Translations under genes and position numbers: made by a program
Part shown: piece after piece, positions 54,582 through 63,709 of the stretch
Layout: each line of letters begins with the position of its first letter
Numbering within the stretch: position 1 is the first letter of the stretch
Notes under the pieces: model-generated
The model's input: only the letters and a program-made list of their open reading frames with translations
Database searches by the model: none
Told to the model about the DNA's origin: nothing
Assembly (NCBI GenBank): GCA_037039685.1
Contig: JAWNGF010000015.1
Location: 883,001 to 947,000, forward strand
DNA: 64,000 bases
Direction: 5' to 3'
Source: Ceratobasidium sp. AG-K
Lineage: Eukaryota; Basidiomycota; Agaricomycetes; Cantharellales; Ceratobasidiaceae

Positions 54582-56388
54582 ATGCCGCCTAGACCGCACC
54601 CCTCCGGCCGCGACCGATGCGACCCGTGCGCAGCGAGCGGTAACAACAGATGCTCGCGCGCTCTTCCCTCGTGTCAAACCTGCATCAACAAAGGGCGAAA
54701 CTGCACCTACAGCGCGGAGGAGAGCCAGCCAGCCACCGAGGCCGGAACAGATGACCGGCGCCCGCCTCCATCCTCGGCCTTGACACCCCTCCCTCCCCCA
54801 ATGCTGCCGTTCCCCGATGCGGAGCCAACAGCGGGCGTACGCCGCCCCCTCAGCATACCAACATCGATTGGCTTCGGGTCGCGTCCCTCAACCCCTGGTC
54901 CTCCGCGAACCCCAACTCGACCTAGCAGTCCTCCTCCCCCGGTCACAAGCAAGCGCCAGGAGCGGTCGCCCGGCGCCGACGAACTTGTGGACCAAGAAAG
55001 GCGGGTTATACGTCTCCGCGATGCCTACAAAGCCGAGCTACGGGAACTAGAGGCTATGAAAGCGGCCTCTGGCCAGAGGAGCGTCAGTCCCATCGAGCTA
55101 TCCAACCGCGAGGCCCCACCCGGCCACCCACCTCAAACTGCGAACAGAAGGAGCACAGCGCGGGACAAGGGTAAGTCTTTCATTCTTCCTCATCTTCGGC
55201 GGCAATCCGAACGCCTGGCGCCGTCGCGCACTCCTTTCCTTCACATTACCCAGGACGGTTCTGTACGTCTATCTCATTCCGCGGGCGCCTCCGCACGCCA
55301 GGCTCTTGCCGCTATCCTGGCGCCCTCCCTCCCATTCCATCTCTCTCTCGCGGTTCCGGACGTGTTCCGTATCCATATTTTTCCATCCACCGCTATCCGA
55401 TACCTTACCGCTTCCGTGTCTTCGACTCGCTCCTAATGCATCACACGTAGGGAAACGCCGCGAAGCCAGCCCTAGCTCCGGGGCTGCATCCGACAAGGAA
55501 GTCCCGGGCCAACAGGCAAGCGGGTTATCTATACCCATCCCCGAGGCCGTCTTGAAAGTCATGCGGAACAGCTGGAAGGTCCACATATCCCTTGTTTTCC
55601 TCACCGACGACTACTGCACCCATTATGGGGGTTCCAGCAGGGCCAACAACGTCCTGACAATTGACGATTCCTTGAAACAGGTGAAGGCCGTCGAGACGGA
55701 CTTAATCGACCCTTCCCGTCGCAAAGACAGATTGGGCTTTGACGAATGGTCACAGGGATGGGACAGACTCCTTGTCCTAATCAAGACCTACCAATCCCAC
55801 CTGTATGACTGCTTCAAGGCCCACTTTGATCTTGTGCGCGGTCAAGCTACCTTATACCGCGACCTCGTGCTATGGATCCGTTACGACGCTGCCGTTCGCC
55901 GCCAGGCAAGGACGACGAACAAGACGATGGACATTAAGGTCATCCAGCACGGGATCTTCAACGACCTCATGCCGCAATTCCTCCTTGACCGGGCAAACGC
56001 GCTCCCACCGGTAGACTGTGTGCCCACAGCCTCCTCATCGGGACATTCCCATTCCGGCGACGCCCGGCGTCCAAGCTACGACGCCAGTCGTTCACGCCCC
56101 CAATCGTCCCAAAGGAATAGGGCCTTGGGCAGCTCACGGAAAGTCTGTTTTCGATGCGGGTATACAGGTCATAGCCCGCAAAATTGCCCCGAGTCAAAAC
56201 AGCGATCCGGTCGTAACATCCTCATATCCAAGGGCCCAGACGGCCAGTGGACCATTGCTGGGAGGGGTTTCTGTTATGGGCATAATGGCGTCAATGGCCC
56301 ATGCACCACCCCAAACTGCACCCACGGCCCCCATATCTGCTCCCTGTGCGGCGAACGGGACCATTGTGCCCAGACATGCCCCAAGTGA
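54582..56388 (+). CDS. Ngaro gag-like protein, spliced, with Zn2Cys6-like N-terminus
   Basis: Exon 1 54582-55170 and exon 2 55451-56388 join in phase (508 residues) over a 280-base GT-AG intron (GTAAGT donor, CACACGTAG acceptor). Residues about 12-42 contain CDPC-x7-C-x6-C-x2-C-x6-C ending NCTY, very close to the fungal Zn(II)2Cys6 binuclear cluster (usual first spacing x6). A Pro-rich linker and a coiled segment (DQERRVIRLRDAYKAEL) follow. The second half is a gag-like helical domain, ending in two zinc knuckles, CFRCGYTGHSPQNC and CSLCGERDHCAQTC. It likely packages element RNA; the N-terminal cluster could bind DNA or host chromatin, which is inference. Confidence 0.8.
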
Positions 56389-56399
56389 TCCACGCCGGG

Positions 56400-58022
56400 T
56401 CACAACCCCACTCCGACCTCATGCCTGGGAGGCCGAGCTCACCAAACTTGGTCTCATGTCGGAATTTGGGGACGTTCCTCCAGGTTTAATTTATGGTTTC
56501 CGCATTGGGGCCACACGCTCGTTATCCACCTCGTCATTCCCTCCCAACCACCAATCGGCGCTTGACCACCCCAATATCATCCGTCACGCTATTGCCAAAG
56601 AACTCGCCGAAAACCGCTACTCGGGACCCTTTACCGCCAACCATCTCGAGAGCCTCATTGGGCCATTCCGCACAGCTCCCTTAGGAGTTGTCGAAAAATC
56701 AACCCCTGGAGAATTCCGAATCATTCAGGATTTCTCGTTCCCTCGAGGGAAGGGACCCCACCCTGCACTCAACGACGAGATCAACCCAGACGATTACCAA
56801 TGCGAATGGGGCTATTTCCACTTAGTAGCCGCCTTCGTAGCCACCGCACCTCTTGGCACCCAAGCTGCGACCTTTGACGTGGACTCCGCCTACAGGCGGA
56901 TGCCAGTACGTCCTGCTGACCAGGCCCACATTGTAGTCCACTGGGATGGCATGTTCTTGATTGATCACTGCGTGCCCTTTGGGGCCGCAAGTTCAAATGG
57001 CATCTTTGCGCGCTGTGGTGATGCAATTGCACGCATCTACAAACAACACGGCATAGGCCCAGTTTTTCAAATGGGTTGATGACTTCCTCTTCTTCCGATC
57101 GCCGTCAAGCCCCGCCAACACCGTCTTCACTGTCTCAGAGGCCAATATCCTGGGGATAGCGGCACACCTAGGCTGGCCATGGAAAGCATCCAAAACCCGC
57201 CCATTCACCTACACCTTTGTCTACCTCGGCTTTGAATGGGACATCAGGACCCGACAGGTGTCCATATCCACAACCAAACGTGAGAAGTACATGGCCCGGA
57301 TCCGCGAGCTATGCAGTGGCCAGAGGGTTCCCCTTACCCTAGTTGAGAAGGTTGTCGGCTCGCTTATACACTGCTGCCAGGTCATCAGAGAAGGAAGGGC
57401 ACATCTGGCCGGTCTAATCTCCTTCTCGGCAAGCTTCAGCCGACATGCCTCCCACCAATACAGCCGTCATCACATCTCCACCCGAGCAAGGTCAGACGCA
57501 GAATGGTGGATCTCCACACTGGGCTCCTCCCCATGCTTGCTCCAGCTCCGCCCACCTTTCCCTCCACACCCGACTCCATGCTACATGGATGCCTCCACGT
57601 CATCGGGCATTGGCATCATAGTCGAGAACCGTTTTGCGGCATGGAGACTTCACAAGAATTGGCGCCAACCAGGCATGGACATCGGATGGGCAGAGATGAT
57701 TGCGGTCGAAATGGCACTCTCAGCCCTTGTGGGATTTGGGATCCGAGAGCGCTCAGTCCAGTTCTTCTCCGACAACATGGGTGTGATCTATGCCATCCAA
57801 GCAGGTCGCTCACGTAATCCACACCAGAACGAGGCTCTCATTCGGATACTCAAGTTAGCCGAATCAAACCTCATTGACTTATCTATCCGTTACATTACAT
57901 CAGCAACAAACCCAGCCAATGAACCTTCTAGAGGCATGCGTCCACTGGGATACTCACCCCTCAATTGGTCGTTCACTATCCCCCAGCCCGTAGCGTTACT
58001 CACACAACGATTGTATTTATGA
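56400..58022 (+). pseudogene. Ngaro reverse transcriptase/RNase H, one frameshift
   Basis: The frame preceding gag's stop continues to 57079 with RT fingers/palm: GVVEKSTPGEFRIIQDFSFP, FDVDSAYRRMPV (first Asp) and VPFGAASSNGIF. At 57062-57068 a T5 run shifts the frame so that the catalytic KWVDDFLFF is out of frame. With four T's the frame runs straight on. The second half (57080-58022) has connection sequence, then RNase H with CYMDASTSSGIGI, WAEMIAVEMAL, FFSDNMGVIYA and TNPANEPSRG. The start codon is unclear because the frame overlaps gag from 56018. It is near-functional: a single insertion, or a homopolymer error. Confidence 0.82.
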
Positions 58023-58141
58023 TCACATCTGTCAGACAGCCGGTGCCAGTGTTTGGACTCCCTTATGTAATGGCTGACCATTAATAAATATTTATCCTGA
58101 TCACGTGTGTTGTTGCAGGCTGTTCTGTGCGTCTGCAAAGT

Positions 58142-59188
58142 ATGGCTGTCCTCTCAAAACCTCTGGCGAATAACATCCAGCTGGCTCTGGACCACAGCCT
58201 AGCAAAATGTACACAAACAAACTACCAGTCAGCGCGCCGACGCTTTGAGAAATTCTGCTCCACCTATGGTTTCAAATACTCGCCCCGCCAGTCAGCCGAC
58301 GAATACGCCCTCTCTGCCTTTGCCGCATCACACATACAGGTCCGGTCAGGCAGCACAGCAGCCAATCAGATAGCAGGCCTAAAGGCCTGGCACGAGATGA
58401 ACAATTTACGCTGGCTGGGCGGAACAAGTCTCGCATACGTGCTCCGCGGGGTGGCGAACCTTGCACCAGACAGCTCAAAGCGCGCCATTCGGCCCCCAGT
58501 CACATCCGAAATGCTCCACATCCTCCGAAGGGATCTAGATCTCGAGGCCACCCGCGACACAGCCGTCTTTGCGGTCGCGACCACAGCCTTCTGGGGCCAA
58601 TGCCGACTTGGCGAGCTCCTTTCAACATCACGACGAAACATTTCCAACCCAGCTCTTCCCTCGATCACGTCCATCGGGAAGCGCTCGTCCACAAACGGCT
58701 CGAGAGAACTCCATCTCCCACGAACCAAGACGAACCAACGTAACGGACAAACTATCATCCTCACTCGCCAAGACCCCGATGTCGATCCTCTCTACGCAAT
58801 CACACGCCTTATACGCCTAAACAACTCCCCGCCGAGCCGCTCGAACATCTTCATTTTCCGCTGCCCCAAGAGCAGCACTCTCCGTGCCCTCACGAAAGAA
58901 GAATTCCTGGCACGATGCAACGAAATATGGTCCACTCACGGCTACCCTCGCTTCACAGGCCATTCGTTTAGAGCAGGGGGGACATCAGAACTGCTGGACA
59001 AAGGGGTCCCCCCCGACATCGTGAAGGAAATGGGCCGATGGCGTTCAGACGCCTTCCACCGTTATTGGCGGGGCCTTGGATCAATCGTAGCCCGACATGC
59101 CGAGTACGTGCACACGAAAGACCACCAACCGGACCTATCCAGGCCCAGAAACCACCAGTCGGCTCGCCACCTCCGCCTCAAACGGTGA
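58142..59188 (+). CDS. Ngaro tyrosine recombinase
   Basis: 348 codons, intact. The first Met is at 58142, after a TTGTTGCAG that could be a splice acceptor. An N-terminal SAM-like domain (QTNYQSARRRFEKFC, NQIAGLKAWHEMNN) precedes the catalytic domain. Catalytic residues: R155 in QCRLGELL, H274 and R277 in GHSFRAGGTS, W in GRWRSDAF, and nucleophile Y308 in HRYWRG, the R-H-R-H/W-Y set of tyrosine recombinases. In DIRS/Ngaro elements it inserts a circular cDNA copy without target duplication. It is separate from RT, as in other elements of this type. Confidence 0.9.
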   Translation: MAVLSKPLANNIQLALDHSLAKCTQTNYQSARRRFEKFCSTYGFKYSPRQSADEYALSAFAASHIQVRSGSTAANQIAGLKAWHEMNNLRWLGGTSLAYVLRGVANLAPDSSKRAIRPPVTSEMLHILRRDLDLEATRDTAVFAVATTAFWGQCRLGELLSTSRRNISNPALPSITSIGKRSSTNGSRELHLPRTKTNQRNGQTIILTRQDPDVDPLYAITRLIRLNNSPPSRSNIFIFRCPKSSTLRALTKEEFLARCNEIWSTHGYPRFTGHSFRAGGTSELLDKGVPPDIVKEMGRWRSDAFHRYWRGLGSIVARHAEYVHTKDHQPDLSRPRNHQSARHLRLKR

Positions 59189-59300
59189 CCAGGCTCTCGC
59201 TTCGCGGCTGTCGGCCACCACATCTCGGCCGTCTTTGGGTGGGGGCGCTCCACGCCCCTCGTTGGCCACGCCTCCCACTCTTTCTTGTTCTTCCCGGGGA

Positions 59301-59482
59301 GCGAGCCCAGCTCGCGAGCGGTCGGCCCGGCCACTCATCCGAGCGTCACCTCCGGTGACCCTCTGGACCCCAGCATCACCGCGTACCGGTCTCTGTCCCT
59401 TCCTTGTATGTATTTAATCCATATTATACATTTGCCGTACCCCACATCTCGTCGCACACGGACAAGGCCGCTGCAGGCTGAG
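59301..59482 (+). repeat. Ngaro B1 repeat
   Basis: 182 bp, GCGAGCCCAGCTCGCGAGCG to GGCCGCTGCAGGCTGAG, matching B2 exactly as far as I can see. Confidence 0.92.
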
Positions 59483-59483
59483 T

Positions 59484-59680
59484 GGGCGTATCTAGGACGC
59501 AGCCTGCGGAGGAAATAGATACGCTACTCGGCCGCAAAGAACGGCCCGACTCGTGGGCGCTTATTACGCCCTCGGGTCTCTGGTTCCGTTCCGATTACCT
59601 CTAGACTACGACATTCGTACGCGATGTCCGCCCGCGCGCGCAGCGCGACGGCGACTGCCCCCATACTCACACGTTTTTGT
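59484..59680 (+). repeat. Ngaro A2 repeat
   Basis: Follows B1 with one intervening base; near-identical to A1 at the 5' end of the element, diverging after about 59680 into a 65-base spacer before B2. Confidence 0.9.
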
Positions 59681-59745
59681 ATCCCTCCCACCCTCCGCTC
59701 GATTTCTTTCCCTTTTCTTCAGAGACCTGGTTTTGCCGCCCACCC

Positions 59746-59927
59746 GCGAGCCCAGCTCGCGAGCGGTCGGCCCGGCCACTCATCCGAGCGTCACCTCCGG
59801 TGACCCTCTGGACCCCAGCATCACCGCGTACCGGTCTCTGTCCCTTCCTTGTATGTATTTAATCCATATTATACATTTGCCGTACCCCACATCTCGTCGC
59901 ACACGGACAAGGCCGCTGCAGGCTGAG
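59746..59927 (+). repeat. Ngaro B2 repeat
   Basis: 182 bp, the second copy of B1, forming the 3' end of the element. The next 55 bases (TTTGTGTATAGTGACGCCGC onward) resemble a diverged A repeat start. Confidence 0.92.
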
Positions 59928-60532
59928 TTTGTGTATAGTGACGCCGCAGCCTGCGGAGGCACGATAGGTTTACTCGGCCGCAATGGACACAGTGCATGTG
60001 ACACTTGACCGACATGCCATAAGTGACCCAATGGAGTTCGTGAGTTGACGATCTCCACCAGACGCGTCGATGTCGGCCGCGTATCGCCGCTCAGCCAATA
60101 TTGGCGCACACCACACAGCGTTTCGGCCTCCCTGTTACCCCCTCGTTGGTATATCAGATGTTTGCCGCCGATCCGAGCCCTTCACGATCCGCTATGCTCT
60201 TTGGCGGTCGGCTCTCGACACGCCACTCTGGCCGGGTGCCGCCCTCCCAGGGTTGTCCTGCTCCCATTAGTTTCGTGTAACATCCAATGTATATGTTGTG
60301 TTACACATACCTGATGACACACCTACACTCCTTAGACTCTCTCGTGGCGTGTGCACTATGGAGGCCCAGTAGGCTTAAATGCCATATTTGAATAGATACA
60401 GATACACATCTTCGCGCTTGCATATTTAGCCAGCCTGGGTACCGAATCAATGAGCGGCTGAGTGCATATGGTCCACATACCTGTGAACTTGGCTTGGAGC
60501 TTTTCGACCATGGATCGGAAACGAACCTCCCC
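59928..60532. other. Flank of the Ngaro element
   Basis: The first 55 bases contain GCAGCCTGCGGAGG and CTCGGCCGCAA, as in the Ngaro A repeat. The rest (about 550 bases) has no recognised gene on either strand. Confidence 0.45.
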
Positions 60533-60815
60533 TTAGACCGACCCCGAGCTTTCGGTGTCCAATGGGCCGGCCTCGCTAATGACGACGATATAATTACTCG
60601 GGAACCAGCCACGCCTGGAACGGATAACCCCATCCCACCAGCCACTCTCGAGTTTTGTTACAATCTCCAACAACGTCACCGCGCGAAAGCGAGAGCGTCG
60701 ATTGATCTGTGGGGTGGTAGTCATACAACACACGTGCCCATCGCGAACCCAAGTGTGCCGCATCAATCTCCCTCTCAAGAAGGCCTGGAGGCGTGGGCGA
60801 ATGGACGCGGCTCAT
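60533..60815 (-). pseudogene. SH3-domain fragment with one-base shift
   Basis: On the minus strand a start at 60815 gives MSRVHSPTPPGLLEREIDAA and then WARVLYDYHPTDQSTLSLSR, the A-L-Y-D-Y opening of an SH3 domain. At about 60688-60684 (GTTGTTGGAG) one extra G moves the frame. The remainder EIVTKLESGWWDGVIRSRRG and WFPSNYIVVISE (W-W, G-W-F-P-x-N-Y) is in the other frame. This SH3 form is typical of fungal Cdc25-like RasGEFs, but no GEF domain follows, so it is a truncated, frameshifted fragment. Confidence 0.7.
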
Positions 60816-62130
60816 TGGAGGGATGACTTGGGGGTTTCAGGTGTGAAGGTGGAAAAGCAAGCAGGCGGTCTTGTGGTTGTAGCCCAGAGCGCACGATCTC
60901 CAATTTGGTCACGTGGCCAACTTATCTCAAACATCCGTCAAACCGGCGACAATAGCCTCGGCGATGTCGCCCCCAGTTGGCTGGGGGCCAAGTGAAACTT
61001 AATTTATTGAAATAGGCGCATTTTATAGCTTCCCCTCTACTAGACAAGGTTGGGTGTGAGTTCGAGAGGATTGATGTCGGAAAATTGAGTGGTTGACCAG
61101 GGTAGCTCGATGTGTTACATAAGCGTAGTTGATGTGGCGGTTACCTGTATTTGATACCACATCCAGGTGTCATGCTGGCACGAGTACGTCTTTGTAGCTG
61201 AGTCCGAGATACGTTTGTGTTAGATAAGGAAATAAGGTCACCAGAGATAGCTACAATATCTCTCTTACGTTGATAGACCTGTGTATATGCGCTCAGCCCA
61301 AAGGTTGTGCTATACCACAAGCAGGTCAACGAGAATAGCGTCGTAGCATAGTAGGCGAACGGTGCAACCCGAGAGCTTAGTTATATTTCTGGATATGGAC
61401 GCGCTTCACTGCCTGTGGCTGACCTGGAAGCGGCGTATCCGGTAATGACAAGTATCACATCGGATATGATCTTAGTGCTAGGAGAAGACATAGGCTGATG
61501 GCGCTGTGGTAGTGAACGGGAGACGCAGAACGCAAAGTGTACGCCCTCACGTCAGCCTGACGTTATTGCCTTCCAGCCTGCACCGCAAATCATCCGTACT
61601 AAGCTGAAGATGATGCTCGGAATAATCCATAAGGTATTGGCCTCAAATTAGTAACTGGCATTTGGCCATGAATTAGACTATCGCCGTGGGCACTCCAATA
61701 CTTCCCAAAGTACGGCTGCTTGGCAGAAGGTCCTTGGAAAGGATGAGGAAGTTTCCGGAAACAGACGAGGCTTGACAACGTGTCGATACAAAAACGTCTT
61801 TAGAGTGATGCCCGCCGTCTTCTCGGACCTCGGGCTCTGCAGATCGTAGTGAAATGAATACCAGATCCAACACCCACGATGAATAACTGATGTATTCCTC
61901 ACTCCTGGTTCGCATTGATGCACCGTTCCTCGTACTCCCTGTAGCTGTATGATCTCTAGTTTGGGCCACGTGCCCGCTTCTGTTGAATGGTGTAATATGG
62001 GCAATTGAATTGTCCTCCATGCTTCACTGATTCCCTCGTAATATTCGACGTCATCGACCAGAAACGATCGATGTCCTGTCTTTATAATTCTGGTCCGAAC
62101 TCATAGCTCCATCCTGCGTGTTTGTCCCCT
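60816..62130. other. Stretch without a recognised gene
   Basis: Short frames on the minus strand (61329-61141; 62020-61673) show no known domain. Upstream exons of the glycine-rich copy 3 may lie in the last few hundred bases, but I cannot place them. Confidence 0.35.
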
Positions 62131-63709
62131 ATGCCTTTCGTTCTCCCATGCGAAAAACGATATATTGCTGTGTCTAATCTGAATAATGTCGAAGACAGAG
62201 ACATCATGAAAGAATCATATGTGTCTAGCTGGGATCTTATACCCCGCTCGCCAAGAGGTGGGGGGAGCAGTGGGGGGAGCTCTGGAGGGAGCGGATCTTC
62301 CGGAGGCGGATCGAGAGGGGGTGGATCGGTCGGAGGTGGCTCGTTCGGAGGCGGTTCATCCGGGAGTAGCGGATCCGGTGGGAGTTCGGGAGGTAAAAGG
62401 TTCTGGCTTATGCGGGGACAGAATGTAACTGTGTGTTACAGGTGGATCTTCAGGATCCCGGGGCGGAGTCTCATTCGGCGGTGAGTCCAAGCTCTCTTGA
62501 CCTTCCTTGAACAGTTTGACTAATGGTATGCGATTATAGGTGGCGGTCGAGGTGCCTCTTCCTGGGGTGGGGGTGGAGGCAATACAGCCACAATCTCGTC
62601 AGGCGCCTTTGCGGGTCGGCAGATAGGCGGGGGCTCTCGCAGTCAGATTTATGGAACCAGCAGATACGGTAGTCGCTACACCTATGATGGCGGGGGGGCA
62701 CTAGTTGCCGGTCGAAGGTTTCCATTCGGGTATTGGCCTGTATACGTCCCCGTCGGCGCCGGAATAGGATACTATGGATATCACGAGTATGGTCCGGCCA
62801 CGAACTCAAGTAGACCTGGGGGCGCAATGCACCAAGCGCTGATTCGGCATAGCGGATGGCCGGCGGAGGGCAGTAGTACCAACTCTAGCTTTCCAATTGG
62901 CAACGCCACCGCATCGTACTATATTGTCGGGGATTCTGATTCGGTCTCGGCTGTGATGGATGCCTTGGTCGAGCCCTGCTCTGTCATTCGTACGTCCGGA
63001 ACGCCCATTAATGTAGGCGCTCTTGTCAGTTGGCCTTTCGTATCGCTGAGCTGGCTTGTGTTACCGGGAAACGAACTCTACTATTCATGTCGAGCAAGCA
63101 GTCCAGCACTACCGCGCCTCTTCATTCATGCTCGCCCTTACTTCGTACAACAACTCCGCCAACCTGCCATCCAGTGCGCCGATCGACAACAATGCTACCG
63201 CTCCACCCCTCAGCGCGGGCATGCCGCTTCCGAATGGCACGGATATGAATTTTCTGAAGTGCCTGAATGACACAATTGGTGCGTCAGTACCAATCATGGA
63301 CGCTCCAATCAGCAAAACAGGTACGATCGTCGGATTTACGTTTTTCGGAATTATTGGCTGCTTCATCAGCAAAAACCCGCTGGGATATGGAGTGATTTAG
63401 AGTGATTTCAGGAAAGGACTATGCTTACAGTGGTTTGGAGCGCTTTCAAGCCATTTCAATTCCGCCAATTCGGATTTCAGGGTCTTTGGAGTAGCGGAAA
63501 TAGGAGCCCCTGAATTTGGAGTGCTCCAAAGCGGTCCAAATCACTCAAAGCATAGTCGGTTTCCCATATCACTTCAAAGCACTCCAAATCCTGGCGGGTT
63601 TTTGCTGATGTTCTTTCTTGCTATCTTTGTGTCTGGGTGTCTAGGAATGCTTGGGGACAGTGGTTACACTTGCTGCCGTAAGCGGGCTAGTAAACCCTCT
63701 TACTGGTGA
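62131..63709 (+). pseudogene. Glycine-rich membrane-anchored family protein, copy 3 (MITE-disrupted)
   Basis: ATG at 62131 (MPFVLPCEKRYIAV) leads into a Gly/Ser-rich exon ending at 62392. A 39-nt exon 62442-62480 (GSSGSRGGVSFG) and the main exon 62540-63012 follow, all with phase-1 joins at Gly codons. The main exon has SQIYGTSRYG, FPFGYWPVYVPVGAGIGYYG, MHQALIRHSG and GDSDSVSAVMDALVEPC. The last exon has NSTIHVEQAVQHYRASS, GTDMNFLKCLNDTIGASV and GTIVGFTFFGIIGCF, then is split by a fold-back element (63364-63610); the rest of the membrane segment (FLAIFVSGCLGM) and a CCRKRASKPSYW tail follow. The last intron's acceptor reads CGG where copies 1 and 2 have AG. Confidence 0.7.
63364..63610. mobile_element. 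Fold-back MITE-like element in copy 3
   Basis: 247 bp. The left arm CATCAGCAAAAACCCGC (63364 on) and right arm GCGGGTTTTTGCTGATG (ending 63610) are complementary over about 63 bases with few mismatches. TT flanks both sides (63362-63363, 63611-63612). The interior has repeated TTGGAGTGCT/AGCACTCCAAA blocks. Its ends share TCAGCAAAAA with the 48858-49035 element. Removing it with one TT rejoins the membrane-segment codons in frame. Confidence 0.8.

Larger units (their letters stand above)
54264..59927 (+). mobile_element. Ngaro-type tyrosine-recombinase retrotransposon
   Basis: 5.66 kb with split direct repeats in the order A1 (54264-about 54460), ORFs, B1 (59301-59482), A2 (59484-about 59680), B2 (59746-59927). 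That order is the diagnostic Ngaro layout (DIRS order), in place of LTRs. It encodes a spliced gag, RT/RNase H and a tyrosine recombinase and has no DDE integrase. There is no target duplication, as expected for recombinase-mediated circular integration. A1/A2 and B1/B2 are nearly identical, so the insertion is young. One base in RT breaks the frame. It lies within the glycine-rich gene cluster. Confidence 0.92.

Noticed and set aside
58064..58118. Intron GTAATG...TTGCAG between RNase H and the recombinase of the Ngaro element
   Set aside because: The RT/RNase H frame already ends with TGA at 58020-58022, so this intron would not join the two frames. The acceptor might serve a longer upstream splice, which cannot be decided here.
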